From an uncultured Lutibacter sp. (GTDB lineage Bacteria; Bacteroidota; Bacteroidia; Flavobacteriales; Flavobacteriaceae), in assembly GCF_947495725.1 (NCBI RefSeq), contig NZ_CANLZZ010000002.1:62001-126000 (forward strand): a DNA stretch of 64,000 bases, written 5' to 3'. A program made the translations under genes and the position numbers. Positions 1-11,089 of the stretch are shown here, piece by piece (positions within the stretch are counted from its first letter, which is position 1; each line of letters begins with the position of its first letter). The notes beneath the pieces were generated by a model that saw nothing but the letters and a program-made list of their open reading frames with translations, did no database searches and had not been told where the DNA came from.

Positions 1-607
1 GCATTTCATCTCCGGCAATTATTTTAGACATTTTAGCTAATAATTTGTGACCATTTTTTCGAGCTATTTTAGCGACATTATTATGCGATACATAAGTTGC
101 CAATTCTTGAAAACTGGTATACACAAAATTCTTATATGGATCACGAGATGTTCCAATGTCAAAACCATCGCTTATTAAATGTTGAGTGGTAATTTCCACT
201 TCGCGCATATTAACTCTTCCAGAAAGATATAAGTATTTGTTTAAAACATCTCCGTGTCTATTTTCTTCACCTGTCCAGGCTCTAATCCATTTTGCCCATC
301 CATTATCTCCTTGTTCATTGCTGTGTTGAGAAATTCCTTCTACGTCTAAAAGCCAAGATTCATAAGTGGGTAGAGCTTCTTCGGTTATAGTGTCGCCAAC
401 TAAAACAACCCAAAAATCATCATCCATTTCTTTTGATAATTCTCGAATCTCTTTAACTTCTTCTAAAAAGTTTTCACTTTGAGAATTGGGTAAAAAATCT
501 GTAGGTTGCCAAATTTTTTCAGGTGTAATTAAAAACTTTTCTACAAAAGTATCTATATTTTTTTCAAGGGTTAGCATTACCTCTAACCGGATATTGTGTA
601 ATGACAT
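1..607 (-). CDS. acyl-[acyl-carrier-protein] desaturase, partial (3' end outside window)
   Basis: This is the N-terminal 202 residues of a soluble, ferritin-like di-iron fatty-acid desaturase, which uses ferredoxin and O2 to put a double bond into acyl chains on ACP. The frame starts at an ATG (605-607, MSLHNIRLEV) and stays open to the window edge. The first iron-binding motif is visible as EENRHGD. The last complete residues read AGDEM and the next codon begins with C, as expected for the second motif (D-E-x-R-H). The WAKWIRAWTGEENRHG context is typical of plant-type stearoyl-ACP desaturases, which run to about 330 residues, so roughly 40% is missing. It lies 28 bp downstream of the PlsC-like gene on the same strand, and both act on membrane lipids. 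A membrane-bound desaturase of the unrelated histidine-box type is at 45657-46754. Confidence 0.9.
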   Translation of the reverse strand, partial: MSLHNIRLEVMLTLEKNIDTFVEKFLITPEKIWQPTDFLPNSQSENFLEEVKEIRELSKEMDDDFWVVLVGDTITEEALPTYESWLLDVEGISQHSNEQGDNGWAKWIRAWTGEENRHGDVLNKYLYLSGRVNMREVEITTQHLISDGFDIGTSRDPYKNFVYTSFQELATYVSHNNVAKIARKNGHKLLAKMSKIIAGDEM

Positions 608-634
608 GTTCGTTTTTTTTAGTTTAGTAGGCTA

Positions 635-1366
635 CTAAACTACGGAATTTTTTATAGTACTTTCAACTTTTTGAAATAGCTCTTCAAATTTCATTGATTT
701 TGCTTCAATTGCTTCGTGAAATTCTAAAGTAACATTTACGCCAACTTCTAAAGGAAACATTCCATATTTATTTAGTTTCCAGCAATTATTAATTGTTACA
801 GGAACTACATAAGCTGAAGGTGCAAATTTGGTTAACATTTTTAATCCGTTTTCCGAAAATCGTCTTGGTTCACCATTTTTACTTCTAGTGCCCTCAGGAA
901 AAATTACAGCTGCATAGTTGTTTGCTTCAATATATTTTCCAAAATCTTTTAAAGCAGCAAGTGATTGGCGAGGATCTTTTCGGTCAATTAATACAGATCC
1001 ACCATGAGTTAAATTATAAGATACACTTGGAATTCCTTTTCCTAGTTCTATTTTTGAAACAAATTTAGGGTGATAATCTTTTAAAAAACAAGCAAGCGGA
1101 CAAATATCATGCATGCTTTGGTGATTTGATACTATTATTAAAGGAACGTTTTTGGGTATAGGATAATTGCTTATAAATTTGATTTTTGTACCTAATACAT
1201 AAAGTAGATAGGTTAGTGTGCAATTCATAATATCTACAATTGCTTTATGCCCTTTATATTTTCCAATATTAAAACCTAACCATTGTAGACCATGAAAAAA
1301 CACTAAAAAAATTCCGTAAAAAAGATAGAATATTACTGATAGTATATAAGATATAATTTTTTTCAT
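635..1366 (-). CDS. 1-acyl-sn-glycerol-3-phosphate acyltransferase (PlsC family)
   Basis: A 243-residue lysophosphatidic-acid acyltransferase-type enzyme that adds the second acyl chain in phosphatidic acid synthesis at the inner membrane. The N-terminus has hydrophobic stretches at about residues 1-30 and 45-60. The catalytic H-x4-D motif is seen as NHQSMHD, and the glycerophosphate-binding FPEGTRS motif follows about 75 residues later. Length and motif order match the PlsC family. It is probably transcribed with the downstream acyl-ACP desaturase. Related lyso-lipid or ornithine-lipid acyltransferases share these motifs, so the exact acceptor is inferred. Confidence 0.88.
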   Translation of the reverse strand: MKKIISYILSVIFYLFYGIFLVFFHGLQWLGFNIGKYKGHKAIVDIMNCTLTYLLYVLGTKIKFISNYPIPKNVPLIIVSNHQSMHDICPLACFLKDYHPKFVSKIELGKGIPSVSYNLTHGGSVLIDRKDPRQSLAALKDFGKYIEANNYAAVIFPEGTRSKNGEPRRFSENGLKMLTKFAPSAYVVPVTINNCWKLNKYGMFPLEVGVNVTLEFHEAIEAKSMKFEELFQKVESTIKNSVV

Positions 1367-1416
1367 GCTAATTCTCTAAAAAAAATCCCAAGCAATAAGC
1401 TTAGGATTGTATTATT

Positions 1417-1851
1417 TTAATTTGAAAACCATTGAGACCAAGGAATGCGACTTAATATTAAAATTAATGCAATTGCATAAAATACTGCAATTGTTTTAAA
1501 TTTAGAATTATCAGTTGTTTTCTTTTTGTGTTTAGAGAAACCCATAGTAATTAAAGTAATTGCAATAATACCTACTATAGGGTGTTCTACTAAAATTTTT
1601 CTCAACTCACTATTTTTCATAACCTCTCCCATTCCAATTCCTCTCATGGTTTCATAAAATGAAGAAGTGTAAAATGCAATAAACCCTATTATAAGTTGAA
1701 TATGAGACGTAATAAGGGCAAATAATGAAATTCGTAAATCTTTTGCTTCAAATTTTTTCTTAGAAGTTAAACCAATTATTGCGTTTATGGTAGCAATAAT
1801 TAAAATTGCCAAAACAACGTAAGCCCAATAAGAATGAATTGTTTTAATCAT
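1417..1851 (-). CDS. small four-helix membrane protein, possible b-type cytochrome-like
   Basis: A 144-residue protein starting at the internal ATG (1849-1851, MIKTIHSYWAY), which places a membrane helix at the very N-terminus. An ATG 27 bp upstream (1878) would add nine polar residues and is less likely. Four hydrophobic segments are visible, at about residues 5-28, 40-62, 88-106 and 118-136. Histidines sit at the helix borders (HSYWAY, SHIQLIIGF and HPIVGI), an arrangement that could ligate heme. Similar flavobacterial proteins are often labelled cytochrome b, but I see no CxxCH or other decisive motif. The function is therefore unproven. Confidence 0.65.
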   Translation of the reverse strand: MIKTIHSYWAYVVLAILIIATINAIIGLTSKKKFEAKDLRISLFALITSHIQLIIGFIAFYTSSFYETMRGIGMGEVMKNSELRKILVEHPIVGIIAITLITMGFSKHKKKTTDNSKFKTIAVFYAIALILILSRIPWSQWFSN

Positions 1852-2082
1852 AATTGTTTGTTTTTTTAGTTCCGACAAATTTAGGTAAATAAAATTGATT
1901 TTATTTTTGGAAATGCAAGAATGTTAAAAATAAGGTCTTACTGCGAATATGAAAATTATTCACCTTTTTAGGGGTAATATTAAACTAAATTCAAAAATTA
2001 TAATGCATTTTTTAGGATAAATCGAAAAAAATTGTACTTTGCAATTAAGTTAATAGTTAATCAATTTTAATAATACGTAATT

Positions 2083-5004
2083 ATGAAAACAGTAATAAGT
2101 GTTTTTTTTGCACTTTTTACGGGTTTTGTGATGGTCGCCCAGACATCAATTTCAGGATCTGTAAAGGAAGCAAAAACTGGTGAGCCTATTCCAGGTGCTA
2201 ATATTAAAGTAGTAGGAAAATCAATAGGAACAACAACCGACTTCGATGGGAATTTTACATTAAAAATAGCCCAAAATCCACCTTTTTCTTTAGAGGTTTC
2301 ATTAATTGGCTTCTCTTCAACAACAGTGGAAGTTTCAGAAAACAATCAATCATTAAATATTTTATTGGAAGAATCTGCAACTGCTTTAGATGAAGTTGTT
2401 GTTTCAGCATCAAGAACTCCAGAAAGAGTTTTAGAATCTCCAGTAACTATCGAAAGAATGGATATTAGAGAGATAAAAAATACATCCTCTCCAACTTTTT
2501 ATGATGGGTTAGAAAATTTAAAGGGTGTTGATGTTAATACAAATAGTTTAACGTTTAAATCAATTAATACTAGAGGTTTTGCAACTTTTGCAAATACCCG
2601 TTTTATGCAATTAGTTGATGGTATGGACAATTCATCGCCAGCTCTTAATTTTAATTTAGGGAATCTTTTAGGTATGTCTGAATTAGATGTAAATACAGTA
2701 GAATTATTGCCTGGAGCATCTTCAGCATTATACGGTGCAAATGCTTTTAACGGAATTTTATTTATGACCAGTAGAAATCCTTTCGATTCTGCAGGAATTA
2801 GTGTTTATGGTAAAACAGGAATCACTTCTTCAAAAGAAGCCGGAGATAATAATTTTGTGGATGCTGGAATTAGAGTAGCTCATAAATTTAGTGATAAATT
2901 TGCAGCTAAAGCATCTTTTTCATTCTTAAAAGGAACAGAATGGTATGCAACAGATTATAGAGATTTTGACCACCTTAATAGTGTATCTGGTGAGCCTTCA
3001 AAATTGGTTCCTGAAACAGGACAAACGTCATTTGATAGATTAAATGTATATGGAGATGAAGTACAATTATCAGAAACTCCTTTTGGAGATTTACAAGGTG
3101 TGGCTGGTTTTTTAGCCTCAACTACCAATCCTGAACTAGCTCCTTTGGTTTCTTTAATCCCTAAGGATAATGTATCTCGTACAGGTTATAAAGAGAGAGA
3201 TTTAACAGATTATGAAGCAGAAAGTGCTAAAGTTGATGTAGCTTTCCATTATAGACCAAACGGAGACGATTTAGAACTTATTTATAATGCTAAATTTGGT
3301 AAAGGAAATACTATTTACCAAGGAGCTAATAGATATAACATAAAAAACTTTTTTATGCAGCAGCATAAAATTGAAGTTAAAAACGATAACTTTTTTGTAA
3401 GAGCATATATGACAGATGAAGATGCAGGAGACTCTTATGATATGCGTTTTGCTGGTATTAATATGAATAAAGCAGATGCCCAACAATGGTTTGGAACCTA
3501 TGCAGGGGCATATGCACTTGGAGCGAAGCAAATTTTAGACGGAGGAGGTTCACCAACAGATGTTGCTGCAGCTTCTTCACAATTACATGCTGGAGCAAGA
3601 GAATTTGCAGATGCAACTGTGACCTTGCAACCGGGAACACCAGAATTTAAAGCAGCTTTAGATGCAACAGCTTCCGACCCAGATTTAGCAACTGGAGCTA
3701 AATTTCAAGACCAAACAAAACTTTATCATGCAGATGCAAACTATAACTTTCATAAGTTAATTGATTTTGCAAACATTCAAGTGGGAGGTTCATGGAGACA
3801 ATATTCTTTAAATTCTAGCGGAACCATTTTTACAGATTATGATGGTCCAATTCATTATAACGAATACGGTGCTTATACACAAATACAAAAGAAATATTTA
3901 GATGATCGTCTTAAATTTACGGGATCCATCCGTTATGATAAAGCTAAAAATTTTGATGGAAATGTTTCACCAAGAATCTCACTTTCTTATTCATTAGGAC
4001 AAGGAAAAACAAGAAATTTACGTGCGTCATTTCAAACTGGATTTAGAAATCCAACAACACAAGATCAATATATTGGCTTAGATGCATCACAAGCAATTTT
4101 GGTGGGTTCGGCACCAGATAACTTAGATAGATATACGTCTAATCCTATTGGTAATAGTGCAGCAGCACAACAATTAGGTTTTCCTGAAGCAGTACAATTA
4201 ACAGGTAGAGCTGCTTATGAAAACGCTTTTACTTTAGCTTCGCTTCGTGAATTTGGAGCAAGTGCTGCACAAGGAACTGTTAACCCAGCATTGTTAAAAG
4301 TTGGTAATTTTGATTATGTGAAACCAGAAAAAGTTACTGCCTATGAAATTGGTTATAGAGCAGGATTTGGAAGGTTGTCTTTAGATGCGAGTGCTTATTA
4401 TAATAAGTACGAAGATTTTATTGGAAATAAAACAGTGGTAGTACCACATTATGGAAATGTTGATTTTTCGGATATAGTTGCACTTCCACCACAATTAGGA
4501 GGACCAACACCGGCTGCATTAATTGCAATTGGTAATGGAGATTGGCAACCATTCCAAGTGTATACAAATTCAACAGCAGATATAGCATCATATGGTGGTA
4601 GTATTGGAATGTCGACTAAAGTTTCTGGAAATTATAGTTTAGGTTTAAGTTATACTTTTGCTAAATTTGATTTTGATCAGGCAAGTGACCCAGATTATGA
4701 AGCAGGATTCAACACACCTGAACATAAAGTGAAATTTTCAATTGGAAATACTGAGGTAATAGAAAATTTAGGATTTAATGTTAATGTTCGTTGGAGTGAT
4801 GAATACTTTTGGCAATCTTCATTTGTTGATGCTGTAATAGATGCAAGAACGGTGGTAGATGCTCAGGTTAACTATACTATTCCAAAATGGAAATCTACTT
4901 TTAAAATTGGTGGAGCCAACCTTGGAGGAAAAGAATATTTTAGTGCGCCAGGTAATGGGAAAATTGGTTCGCAATACTTTGTATCATGGACTATTAATCC
5001 ATAA
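2083..5004 (+). CDS. TonB-dependent receptor with carboxypeptidase-regulatory-like N-domain
   Basis: A 973-residue outer-membrane, TonB-energised importer. It has a signal peptide (about 1-20, ending VAQ), then a CarboxypepD_reg-like beta-sandwich (about 22-105, with GEPIPGANIKVVG and TTDFDGNFTL). A TonB-box-like DEVVVSASR stretch at about 105 is followed by a plug domain (about 115-235, with ELLPGASSALYGANAFNGILFM) and a beta-barrel to the end. It ends in TINP rather than the usual terminal aromatic residue. No SusD partner follows, so a polysaccharide-utilisation role is not supported, and the substrate is unknown. A terminator at 5031-5064 closes the unit, and the gene appears monocistronic. 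Confidence 0.93.
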   Translation: MKTVISVFFALFTGFVMVAQTSISGSVKEAKTGEPIPGANIKVVGKSIGTTTDFDGNFTLKIAQNPPFSLEVSLIGFSSTTVEVSENNQSLNILLEESATALDEVVVSASRTPERVLESPVTIERMDIREIKNTSSPTFYDGLENLKGVDVNTNSLTFKSINTRGFATFANTRFMQLVDGMDNSSPALNFNLGNLLGMSELDVNTVELLPGASSALYGANAFNGILFMTSRNPFDSAGISVYGKTGITSSKEAGDNNFVDAGIRVAHKFSDKFAAKASFSFLKGTEWYATDYRDFDHLNSVSGEPSKLVPETGQTSFDRLNVYGDEVQLSETPFGDLQGVAGFLASTTNPELAPLVSLIPKDNVSRTGYKERDLTDYEAESAKVDVAFHYRPNGDDLELIYNAKFGKGNTIYQGANRYNIKNFFMQQHKIEVKNDNFFVRAYMTDEDAGDSYDMRFAGINMNKADAQQWFGTYAGAYALGAKQILDGGGSPTDVAAASSQLHAGAREFADATVTLQPGTPEFKAALDATASDPDLATGAKFQDQTKLYHADANYNFHKLIDFANIQVGGSWRQYSLNSSGTIFTDYDGPIHYNEYGAYTQIQKKYLDDRLKFTGSIRYDKAKNFDGNVSPRISLSYSLGQGKTRNLRASFQTGFRNPTTQDQYIGLDASQAILVGSAPDNLDRYTSNPIGNSAAAQQLGFPEAVQLTGRAAYENAFTLASLREFGASAAQGTVNPALLKVGNFDYVKPEKVTAYEIGYRAGFGRLSLDASAYYNKYEDFIGNKTVVVPHYGNVDFSDIVALPPQLGGPTPAALIAIGNGDWQPFQVYTNSTADIASYGGSIGMSTKVSGNYSLGLSYTFAKFDFDQASDPDYEAGFNTPEHKVKFSIGNTEVIENLGFNVNVRWSDEYFWQSSFVDAVIDARTVVDAQVNYTIPKWKSTFKIGGANLGGKEYFSAPGNGKIGSQYFVSWTINP

Positions 5005-5030
5005 TAATTCTAAATAATAAAAAGATTTTA

Positions 5031-5064
5031 AAGCGCTCTAATTATGTTAGGGCGCTTCTTTTTT
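5031..5064 (+). terminator. Rho-independent terminator after the TonB receptor
   Basis: An 11-bp stem (AAGCGCTCTAA with TTAGGGCGCTT, one G-T pair) with a 5-nt loop, followed by a run of T with one C. It separates the receptor gene from atpD. Confidence 0.85.
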
Positions 5065-5082
5065 AAAAAATATATATAATTA

Positions 5083-5113
5083 TTTTCAAAATAAAATCAA
5101 AAAACTATCTTTG
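5083..5113 (+). promoter_or_regulatory. Bacteroidota-type promoter of atpDC
   Basis: TTTT (5083-5086), a 19-nt spacer and TATCTTTG (5106-5113) fit the TTTG-N19-TAnnTTTG consensus apart from one base. The element lies 62 bp upstream of the atpD start codon. Confidence 0.7.
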
Positions 5114-5163
5114 CAACCTGCGAAATGCGGTTAAACTAAAAAGATTAATTATCTAAAATATAA

Positions 5164-6684
<1,521 letters not shown>

Positions 6685-6701
6685 ACTTAAAACTAAAAAA
6701 T

Positions 6702-6980
6702 ATGATTTTAGAAATAGTTTCTCCAGAAGCAACATTATTACATTCAGAAGTTGAATTAGTTTCAGTTCCTGGTGTTAATGGAGAGTTTCAAATGTTAAAT
6801 AATCACGCGCCTGTTGTTTCTTTGTTAGTTGAAGGAAATGTAAAATTTAAAGGTGCAAACATTAAACTTGAAGAAGGTTTTGAAAATAAATTTACTGATA
6901 CTAAAGGTGAGTTTTCATTACCAATAAAAAGTGGAACAATTGAAATGAAAGAAAACAAGATTATTATTCTTGTTGATTAA
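6702..6980 (+). CDS. atpC: F1 ATP synthase subunit epsilon, short form
   Basis: A 92-residue epsilon subunit consisting only of the N-terminal beta-sandwich (MILEIVSPEATLLHSEVELVSVPGVNGEFQ, then NNHAPVVSLL). The inhibitory C-terminal helical hairpin found in the roughly 135-residue enterobacterial form is absent. This short form is usual in Bacteroidota. It would couple F1 to the rotor but could not inhibit hydrolysis through the C-terminal helices. It is cotranscribed with atpD and ends just before a strong hairpin. Confidence 0.95.
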   Translation: MILEIVSPEATLLHSEVELVSVPGVNGEFQMLNNHAPVVSLLVEGNVKFKGANIKLEEGFENKFTDTKGEFSLPIKSGTIEMKENKIIILVD

Positions 6981-7000
6981 TTTCAAATAAAATAAAAATA

Positions 7001-7032
7001 AAAAACGCCTAGCTATTTTGCTGGGCGTTTTT
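7001..7032. terminator. bidirectional terminator between atpC and the convergent gene
   Basis: A 13-bp stem (AAAAACGCCTAGC with GCTGGGCGTTTTT, one G-T pair) with a 6-nt loop. A and T tracts on the two sides let it work for both convergent transcripts. Confidence 0.88.
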
Positions 7033-7036
7033 TATT

Positions 7037-7609
7037 TTAAAATCGTTTCCCTATAAATATTCCGCCTCTAAAAAAACCTTCAGGAGAGACATCACTTAAA
7101 CCTAGGGTTCTTCCTCCACCGGCAAAAATTTCGAGAACAAATCCATTGTGATTTACCCATTTTTTACCAATAGACAATCCTAGTGCTGTATCAAAATAGT
7201 CATTATCTTCAAAATTGTCATAAAAATAATCATCATGTGTTCCAAATGAAAATTTGGAAAACCCCTCTATAAATAAGCCTCTAGCCCCAAAATCTTGACG
7301 ATTTAAAAAGTACATTCTGTAAAAAGGAGTTATAGAAAGCTTTTCGAAATAGGCGTCGTTTTCTCTTGGATTTATTAAAACAGAAACTCCATAACCTGAC
7401 GAGTCGTTTCCTACAAATTCGTAACTAGCTTCAATAATTCCTCCTATTGCTAACTTGGCACCATCTATTTTTATTTCACTTAAATTAGAAGGAGGGTTAC
7501 TATAGTTGTTTTGTAGTTGGTTTTTATTAATTCGATATGAACCTTTATAACCTTGTGAAAATACCGTTAAACTAAATAAGAGTATTATTGTAAATGCAAT
7601 GTTTTTCAT
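7037..7609 (-). CDS. predicted small outer-membrane beta-barrel protein
   Basis: A 190-residue protein with a signal peptide (about 1-18, VFSQ) and alternating hydrophobic strands ending in GGIFIGKRF. A final aromatic residue is typical of outer-membrane barrels. The mature part contains KLAIGGIIEASYEF, YGVSVLINP, LSITPFYRMYF and ALGLSIGKKW, a strand pattern like the DUF3575-type 8-strand barrels. It lies 57 bp downstream of the 1129-residue outer-membrane gene on the same strand and is probably cotranscribed. No ligand or enzymatic residues are recognisable. Confidence 0.7.
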   Translation of the reverse strand: MKNIAFTIILLFSLTVFSQGYKGSYRINKNQLQNNYSNPPSNLSEIKIDGAKLAIGGIIEASYEFVGNDSSGYGVSVLINPRENDAYFEKLSITPFYRMYFLNRQDFGARGLFIEGFSKFSFGTHDDYFYDNFEDNDYFDTALGLSIGKKWVNHNGFVLEIFAGGGRTLGLSDVSPEGFFRGGIFIGKRF

Positions 7610-7666
7610 AATGTTTTAATTAATTAAATAACTGTTTACAAAAACCGAACCATAATTTTAAAAGCC

Positions 7667-10600
7667 TTAAAATAGTGCTTTTAATTGAATAGTTCCGGTA
7701 TGAATTGTTTTTGAATTTTTGCTTTTTCGACCTAAATAATTGATGTTTAAATTTAGGAACGAATTTATTTTTCTGTAAAATAATAAGCTCCATGTGTAGT
7801 TTTTTCCAGGTTGCAACCCTTCAAGCATTTGATATGCAATAGGAGAATTACTATTGCCTTTAAAATTGTTATTGAACAAATTTAAATCGGCTTTTAAGAG
7901 GTTTTTATTGTGGGATGCATAATTTATTTCAAAACCAATTTTTTGTAAATCTAGAGCCTCTAAATCACCAATTCTATTTTTTTTGTTTTCGGCTTCATAA
8001 AAAATAGAAAAGTACGTGTTACTATTATAGTAATATGAGATTTTTGGAAGTATTGAATTATTTTTTAGTTTATAATTTCTATTGTTAAAGTTTAATGAAT
8101 TTGTGTTATTTAAAGAATTACTTAATGTAAAGTTAAATTGCCAAAACGATCCAATTTTATGTTCAAATTGTACTTTATGTAATTCTAAATCATTTTCTAA
8201 ATTATCAATAGTTGTAGTGTTTTTGTTCTTAGATTGAATATAACTGTAGGTAGTTGAATATTTCTTTCTTCCTTTATTAAAAAAGAAGCTATTGTTTAAG
8301 TTATAATTTAATCCTAATAAGTTATTACTCGATGTATTAAATGGGTTTAAATTAAATGAGTTTCCGTCTTTTTTCTGTTTACTATCAACCATTATATAAG
8401 TGTTGTTATAAAACTGAGAAATAATTTTTTTTAACCCATTTTTAGAATTCCATTGTTGCGGATTTATTGAAACACTTTGTGAAAACTTGTTTTGATGTGT
8501 TGCAATATAATTTACTGTTGGCAAAATAATTCTTAAATAGGTTGCTTGATCGGTAAATTGAGCAATTTCGAATTCGTTTAATTCTTTTATATCATTATTG
8601 TTGTAATCTATCCAAGTATAAAATCCTTGTCCAGGTTCTGTTTTTATATACGAATAGTCTTGCTGAGGTAAAGTTCCCGATTGGTTTTGGTAAACTGTAC
8701 TTAGGTTTAAAAACTGTTTAAATAATTGCTGTTTATAGGTAATTTTTGAATTTAACGATTCTTCATTTTTAAAATTTTTGTTTTCAACAGTTCTATAATT
8801 GATATAAGTGTTAAGTTGAGAGTTATTAGTATTTACTAGTGTAGATTTTAAATAAAAGGTTTTCGAATTATTAACACGCTCGAAATGGTTATTTTGAATA
8901 CTATCGGTTGATCGAAAACTAGCTCCAAATTGAGTAAATACGTTTGTTGAATCTCCAATTCCTAAAAAAGCCTCATATTCATTGAATTTATGACTTAAAT
9001 TTAAAGGTAATTTCGATTCAATTTCAACACGATTATTATGTTCTCCTTTAAATAGAACTCCATACCAGCTTTTCGATAAATTGTATTTAGTGTTTATAGT
9101 ATATCTAGAAAAAGTTCCTTTGTCCATTATATTTTCATTATTTAAAACACTTCCATTAAAATTTAACAAAAAGTTTTTATAATTAATATCTCCAAAAATA
9201 TGGTGTCTGTTTCCTTTAAATGAATCGCTAAATTCTAACTTTTCAAATAGGTAATTTATGGCATTATTTTTTTGGTTTGAAAATGCTAATGAACTACTTA
9301 AAAGTTTTTGATTTCCTATTGTATTTTCAATATTCCAATCGCGATTAAATTCGATGTTTTGAACGCGTTCAACGCTTTTAAAACGATCATTTATATAATC
9401 AAATTTCACATTACTTTTTAATTGCCATTTTTTTTGAAAAATTAGTTGGTCCCAACTAAATTTTGAAGCCAAACCATCATTTTTGGAATCGTCGATACTT
9501 GAAAATAAATTTTGATCAAAAACACTAAATGCAGTTTCGGTATTTATAGTTGTTTTAAAAGATGGATTATAACTTGCTTTAAAAACTGCAATTTGCAATT
9601 TGTTTGGTGCTACTAATTGAATTAATGGGTTATAATTTCCAAGGTTTTCACCGGCATATTCATAAATTTTTCCAAGAGCTATAACATCTTTTAATATATA
9701 GTTTCCTAAATTTTCTCCAACATATGAAAACGAAACATTGTATAATTCATCATTCTCGTTGGTAGAATATTCGAAAATTTCAATAGTTCCAAAATTTACT
9801 TTTTTATATAAAATTTTATCTTCAGAATACGCATCAATATATGCCGAGGGAGATACCATTTTATTGCTATCGTTCCCCGCATTTGAAAGCTGTTGTTTTT
9901 GTTCATTGGATAAATCTTGTTCGAGAGATTGGTTTTTTAGGTCGTTTTCATTATAAAAATAACCACTTACAGATAATTTATCACTTTTATAAGTTACGTT
10001 GTTATAGGTTGTAAATCGGTTATAAACACGGTCGTTATATTGGTATTCGGCAGTAATTCTCATATTTCCTGTTATAGGAAATGTTGTTGTAAATGTAACC
10101 TCAGCAGTATTATAATCTATTGTATAATCATTACTTTCACCGCGTTTTAGAAGCTGTCCATTTACATAAATTTGTTCTGTTCCCGAAAGAATTAGAATGT
10201 ACTTATTATTAAAATCAGATAAAAAATAAGGACCTTGATTTCCTTCTTGCCCAATAATTTGAATTCTGTTGTATTTACCACGTACAATGGCTCCGGATGC
10301 TTGTAAATTTATTTCTGAATTTTCATTTTTAATTTTAGCCTGCACACGCAATCCTGATACCTTTTTATTAAATCTTAAAAATGAAGTTTCCTGGTTGTTT
10401 AAATAAATGTCTCCAGCATTTATATTCCAATTTTCACTAAAAAGTTCCATAAAAACACGATCAAATTCGTTTATTTTATATGTATTTCCATTTTCTTGAA
10501 TTGGTAAATTGGTATCAATTATTGATGCTTTTAATGTTACTTTATCCGATAATTTTCCTGCAATTTGTAAATCTAAGGAAGAATTTACAACACCATTTTG

Positions 10601-11056
10601 ATTATTACCTACCGTAAGTCCTCGGGTAACATCTCCAGTTGTTTTTAATCCGTCAAAAGGTTTAAATGGTATTTTTTGCTCGTTAGTTGTTAAACTATAT
10701 AAAGGTCCTTCAGTTGAAGTATTAGGTACAATTCTTTTTTCATCAAAATCGAAATATTTTTTGGTTAAAAATGCTGGATATGAAGTGTATTGTATTACAA
10801 CTTCATTATATTTTTTAGTATTATTTGAGTTGAAAATCAGTAATGATTTTGGAAAATCAACAGTGTATTTTGTTGAGTCAATTTCGGATGTTGAATTTGA
10901 AAATACCTTAAAATTAAAAGGAGTTATACTTACAGAATCTATATTTACAGTGTCGTTTTTAACGATAAAGGATTTCTTATGTAAATTTTTCGATTGAAAT
11001 TGAGCATTAGCAATGGAGCTAATTAAAAGAAACAATAAGAAGAATCCTTTTTTCAT
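7667..11056 (-). CDS. large predicted outer-membrane beta-barrel protein, unknown function
   Basis: A 1129-residue exported protein with a signal peptide (about 1-18, ISSIANAQ). The first 350 residues look like Ig or beta-sandwich modules (YTIDYNTAEVTFTTTFPITGNMRITAEYQY). A long stretch of amphipathic strands then runs to the C-terminus, which ends IQLKALF. A GENLGNY motif occurs twice about 25 residues apart, and the acidic turn GFYTWIDYNNNDIKELNEFE could bind calcium. The strand and Asp-turn style recalls the barrel family of SprA, the T9SS translocon, but at under half its length. That link is only an impression. The gene heads a probable two-gene unit with the small barrel gene. Confidence 0.65.
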   Translation of the reverse strand: MKKGFFLLFLLISSIANAQFQSKNLHKKSFIVKNDTVNIDSVSITPFNFKVFSNSTSEIDSTKYTVDFPKSLLIFNSNNTKKYNEVVIQYTSYPAFLTKKYFDFDEKRIVPNTSTEGPLYSLTTNEQKIPFKPFDGLKTTGDVTRGLTVGNNQNGVVNSSLDLQIAGKLSDKVTLKASIIDTNLPIQENGNTYKINEFDRVFMELFSENWNINAGDIYLNNQETSFLRFNKKVSGLRVQAKIKNENSEINLQASGAIVRGKYNRIQIIGQEGNQGPYFLSDFNNKYILILSGTEQIYVNGQLLKRGESNDYTIDYNTAEVTFTTTFPITGNMRITAEYQYNDRVYNRFTTYNNVTYKSDKLSVSGYFYNENDLKNQSLEQDLSNEQKQQLSNAGNDSNKMVSPSAYIDAYSEDKILYKKVNFGTIEIFEYSTNENDELYNVSFSYVGENLGNYILKDVIALGKIYEYAGENLGNYNPLIQLVAPNKLQIAVFKASYNPSFKTTINTETAFSVFDQNLFSSIDDSKNDGLASKFSWDQLIFQKKWQLKSNVKFDYINDRFKSVERVQNIEFNRDWNIENTIGNQKLLSSSLAFSNQKNNAINYLFEKLEFSDSFKGNRHHIFGDINYKNFLLNFNGSVLNNENIMDKGTFSRYTINTKYNLSKSWYGVLFKGEHNNRVEIESKLPLNLSHKFNEYEAFLGIGDSTNVFTQFGASFRSTDSIQNNHFERVNNSKTFYLKSTLVNTNNSQLNTYINYRTVENKNFKNEESLNSKITYKQQLFKQFLNLSTVYQNQSGTLPQQDYSYIKTEPGQGFYTWIDYNNNDIKELNEFEIAQFTDQATYLRIILPTVNYIATHQNKFSQSVSINPQQWNSKNGLKKIISQFYNNTYIMVDSKQKKDGNSFNLNPFNTSSNNLLGLNYNLNNSFFFNKGRKKYSTTYSYIQSKNKNTTTIDNLENDLELHKVQFEHKIGSFWQFNFTLSNSLNNTNSLNFNNRNYKLKNNSILPKISYYYNSNTYFSIFYEAENKKNRIGDLEALDLQKIGFEINYASHNKNLLKADLNLFNNNFKGNSNSPIAYQMLEGLQPGKNYTWSLLFYRKINSFLNLNINYLGRKSKNSKTIHTGTIQLKALF

Positions 11057-11089
11057 TTTTTAAACAATCGTATTTTCAACAAAAATAGT

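Noticed and set aside
2067..2345. 92-codon minus-strand frame over the start of the TonB receptor
   Set aside because: It overlaps the signal peptide and first domain of a clear receptor gene and lacks any motif.
2083..5004. SusC/SusD polysaccharide-utilisation locus
   Set aside because: The receptor has no SusD-like gene, glycosidase or sulfatase nearby and is followed by a terminator and atpD.
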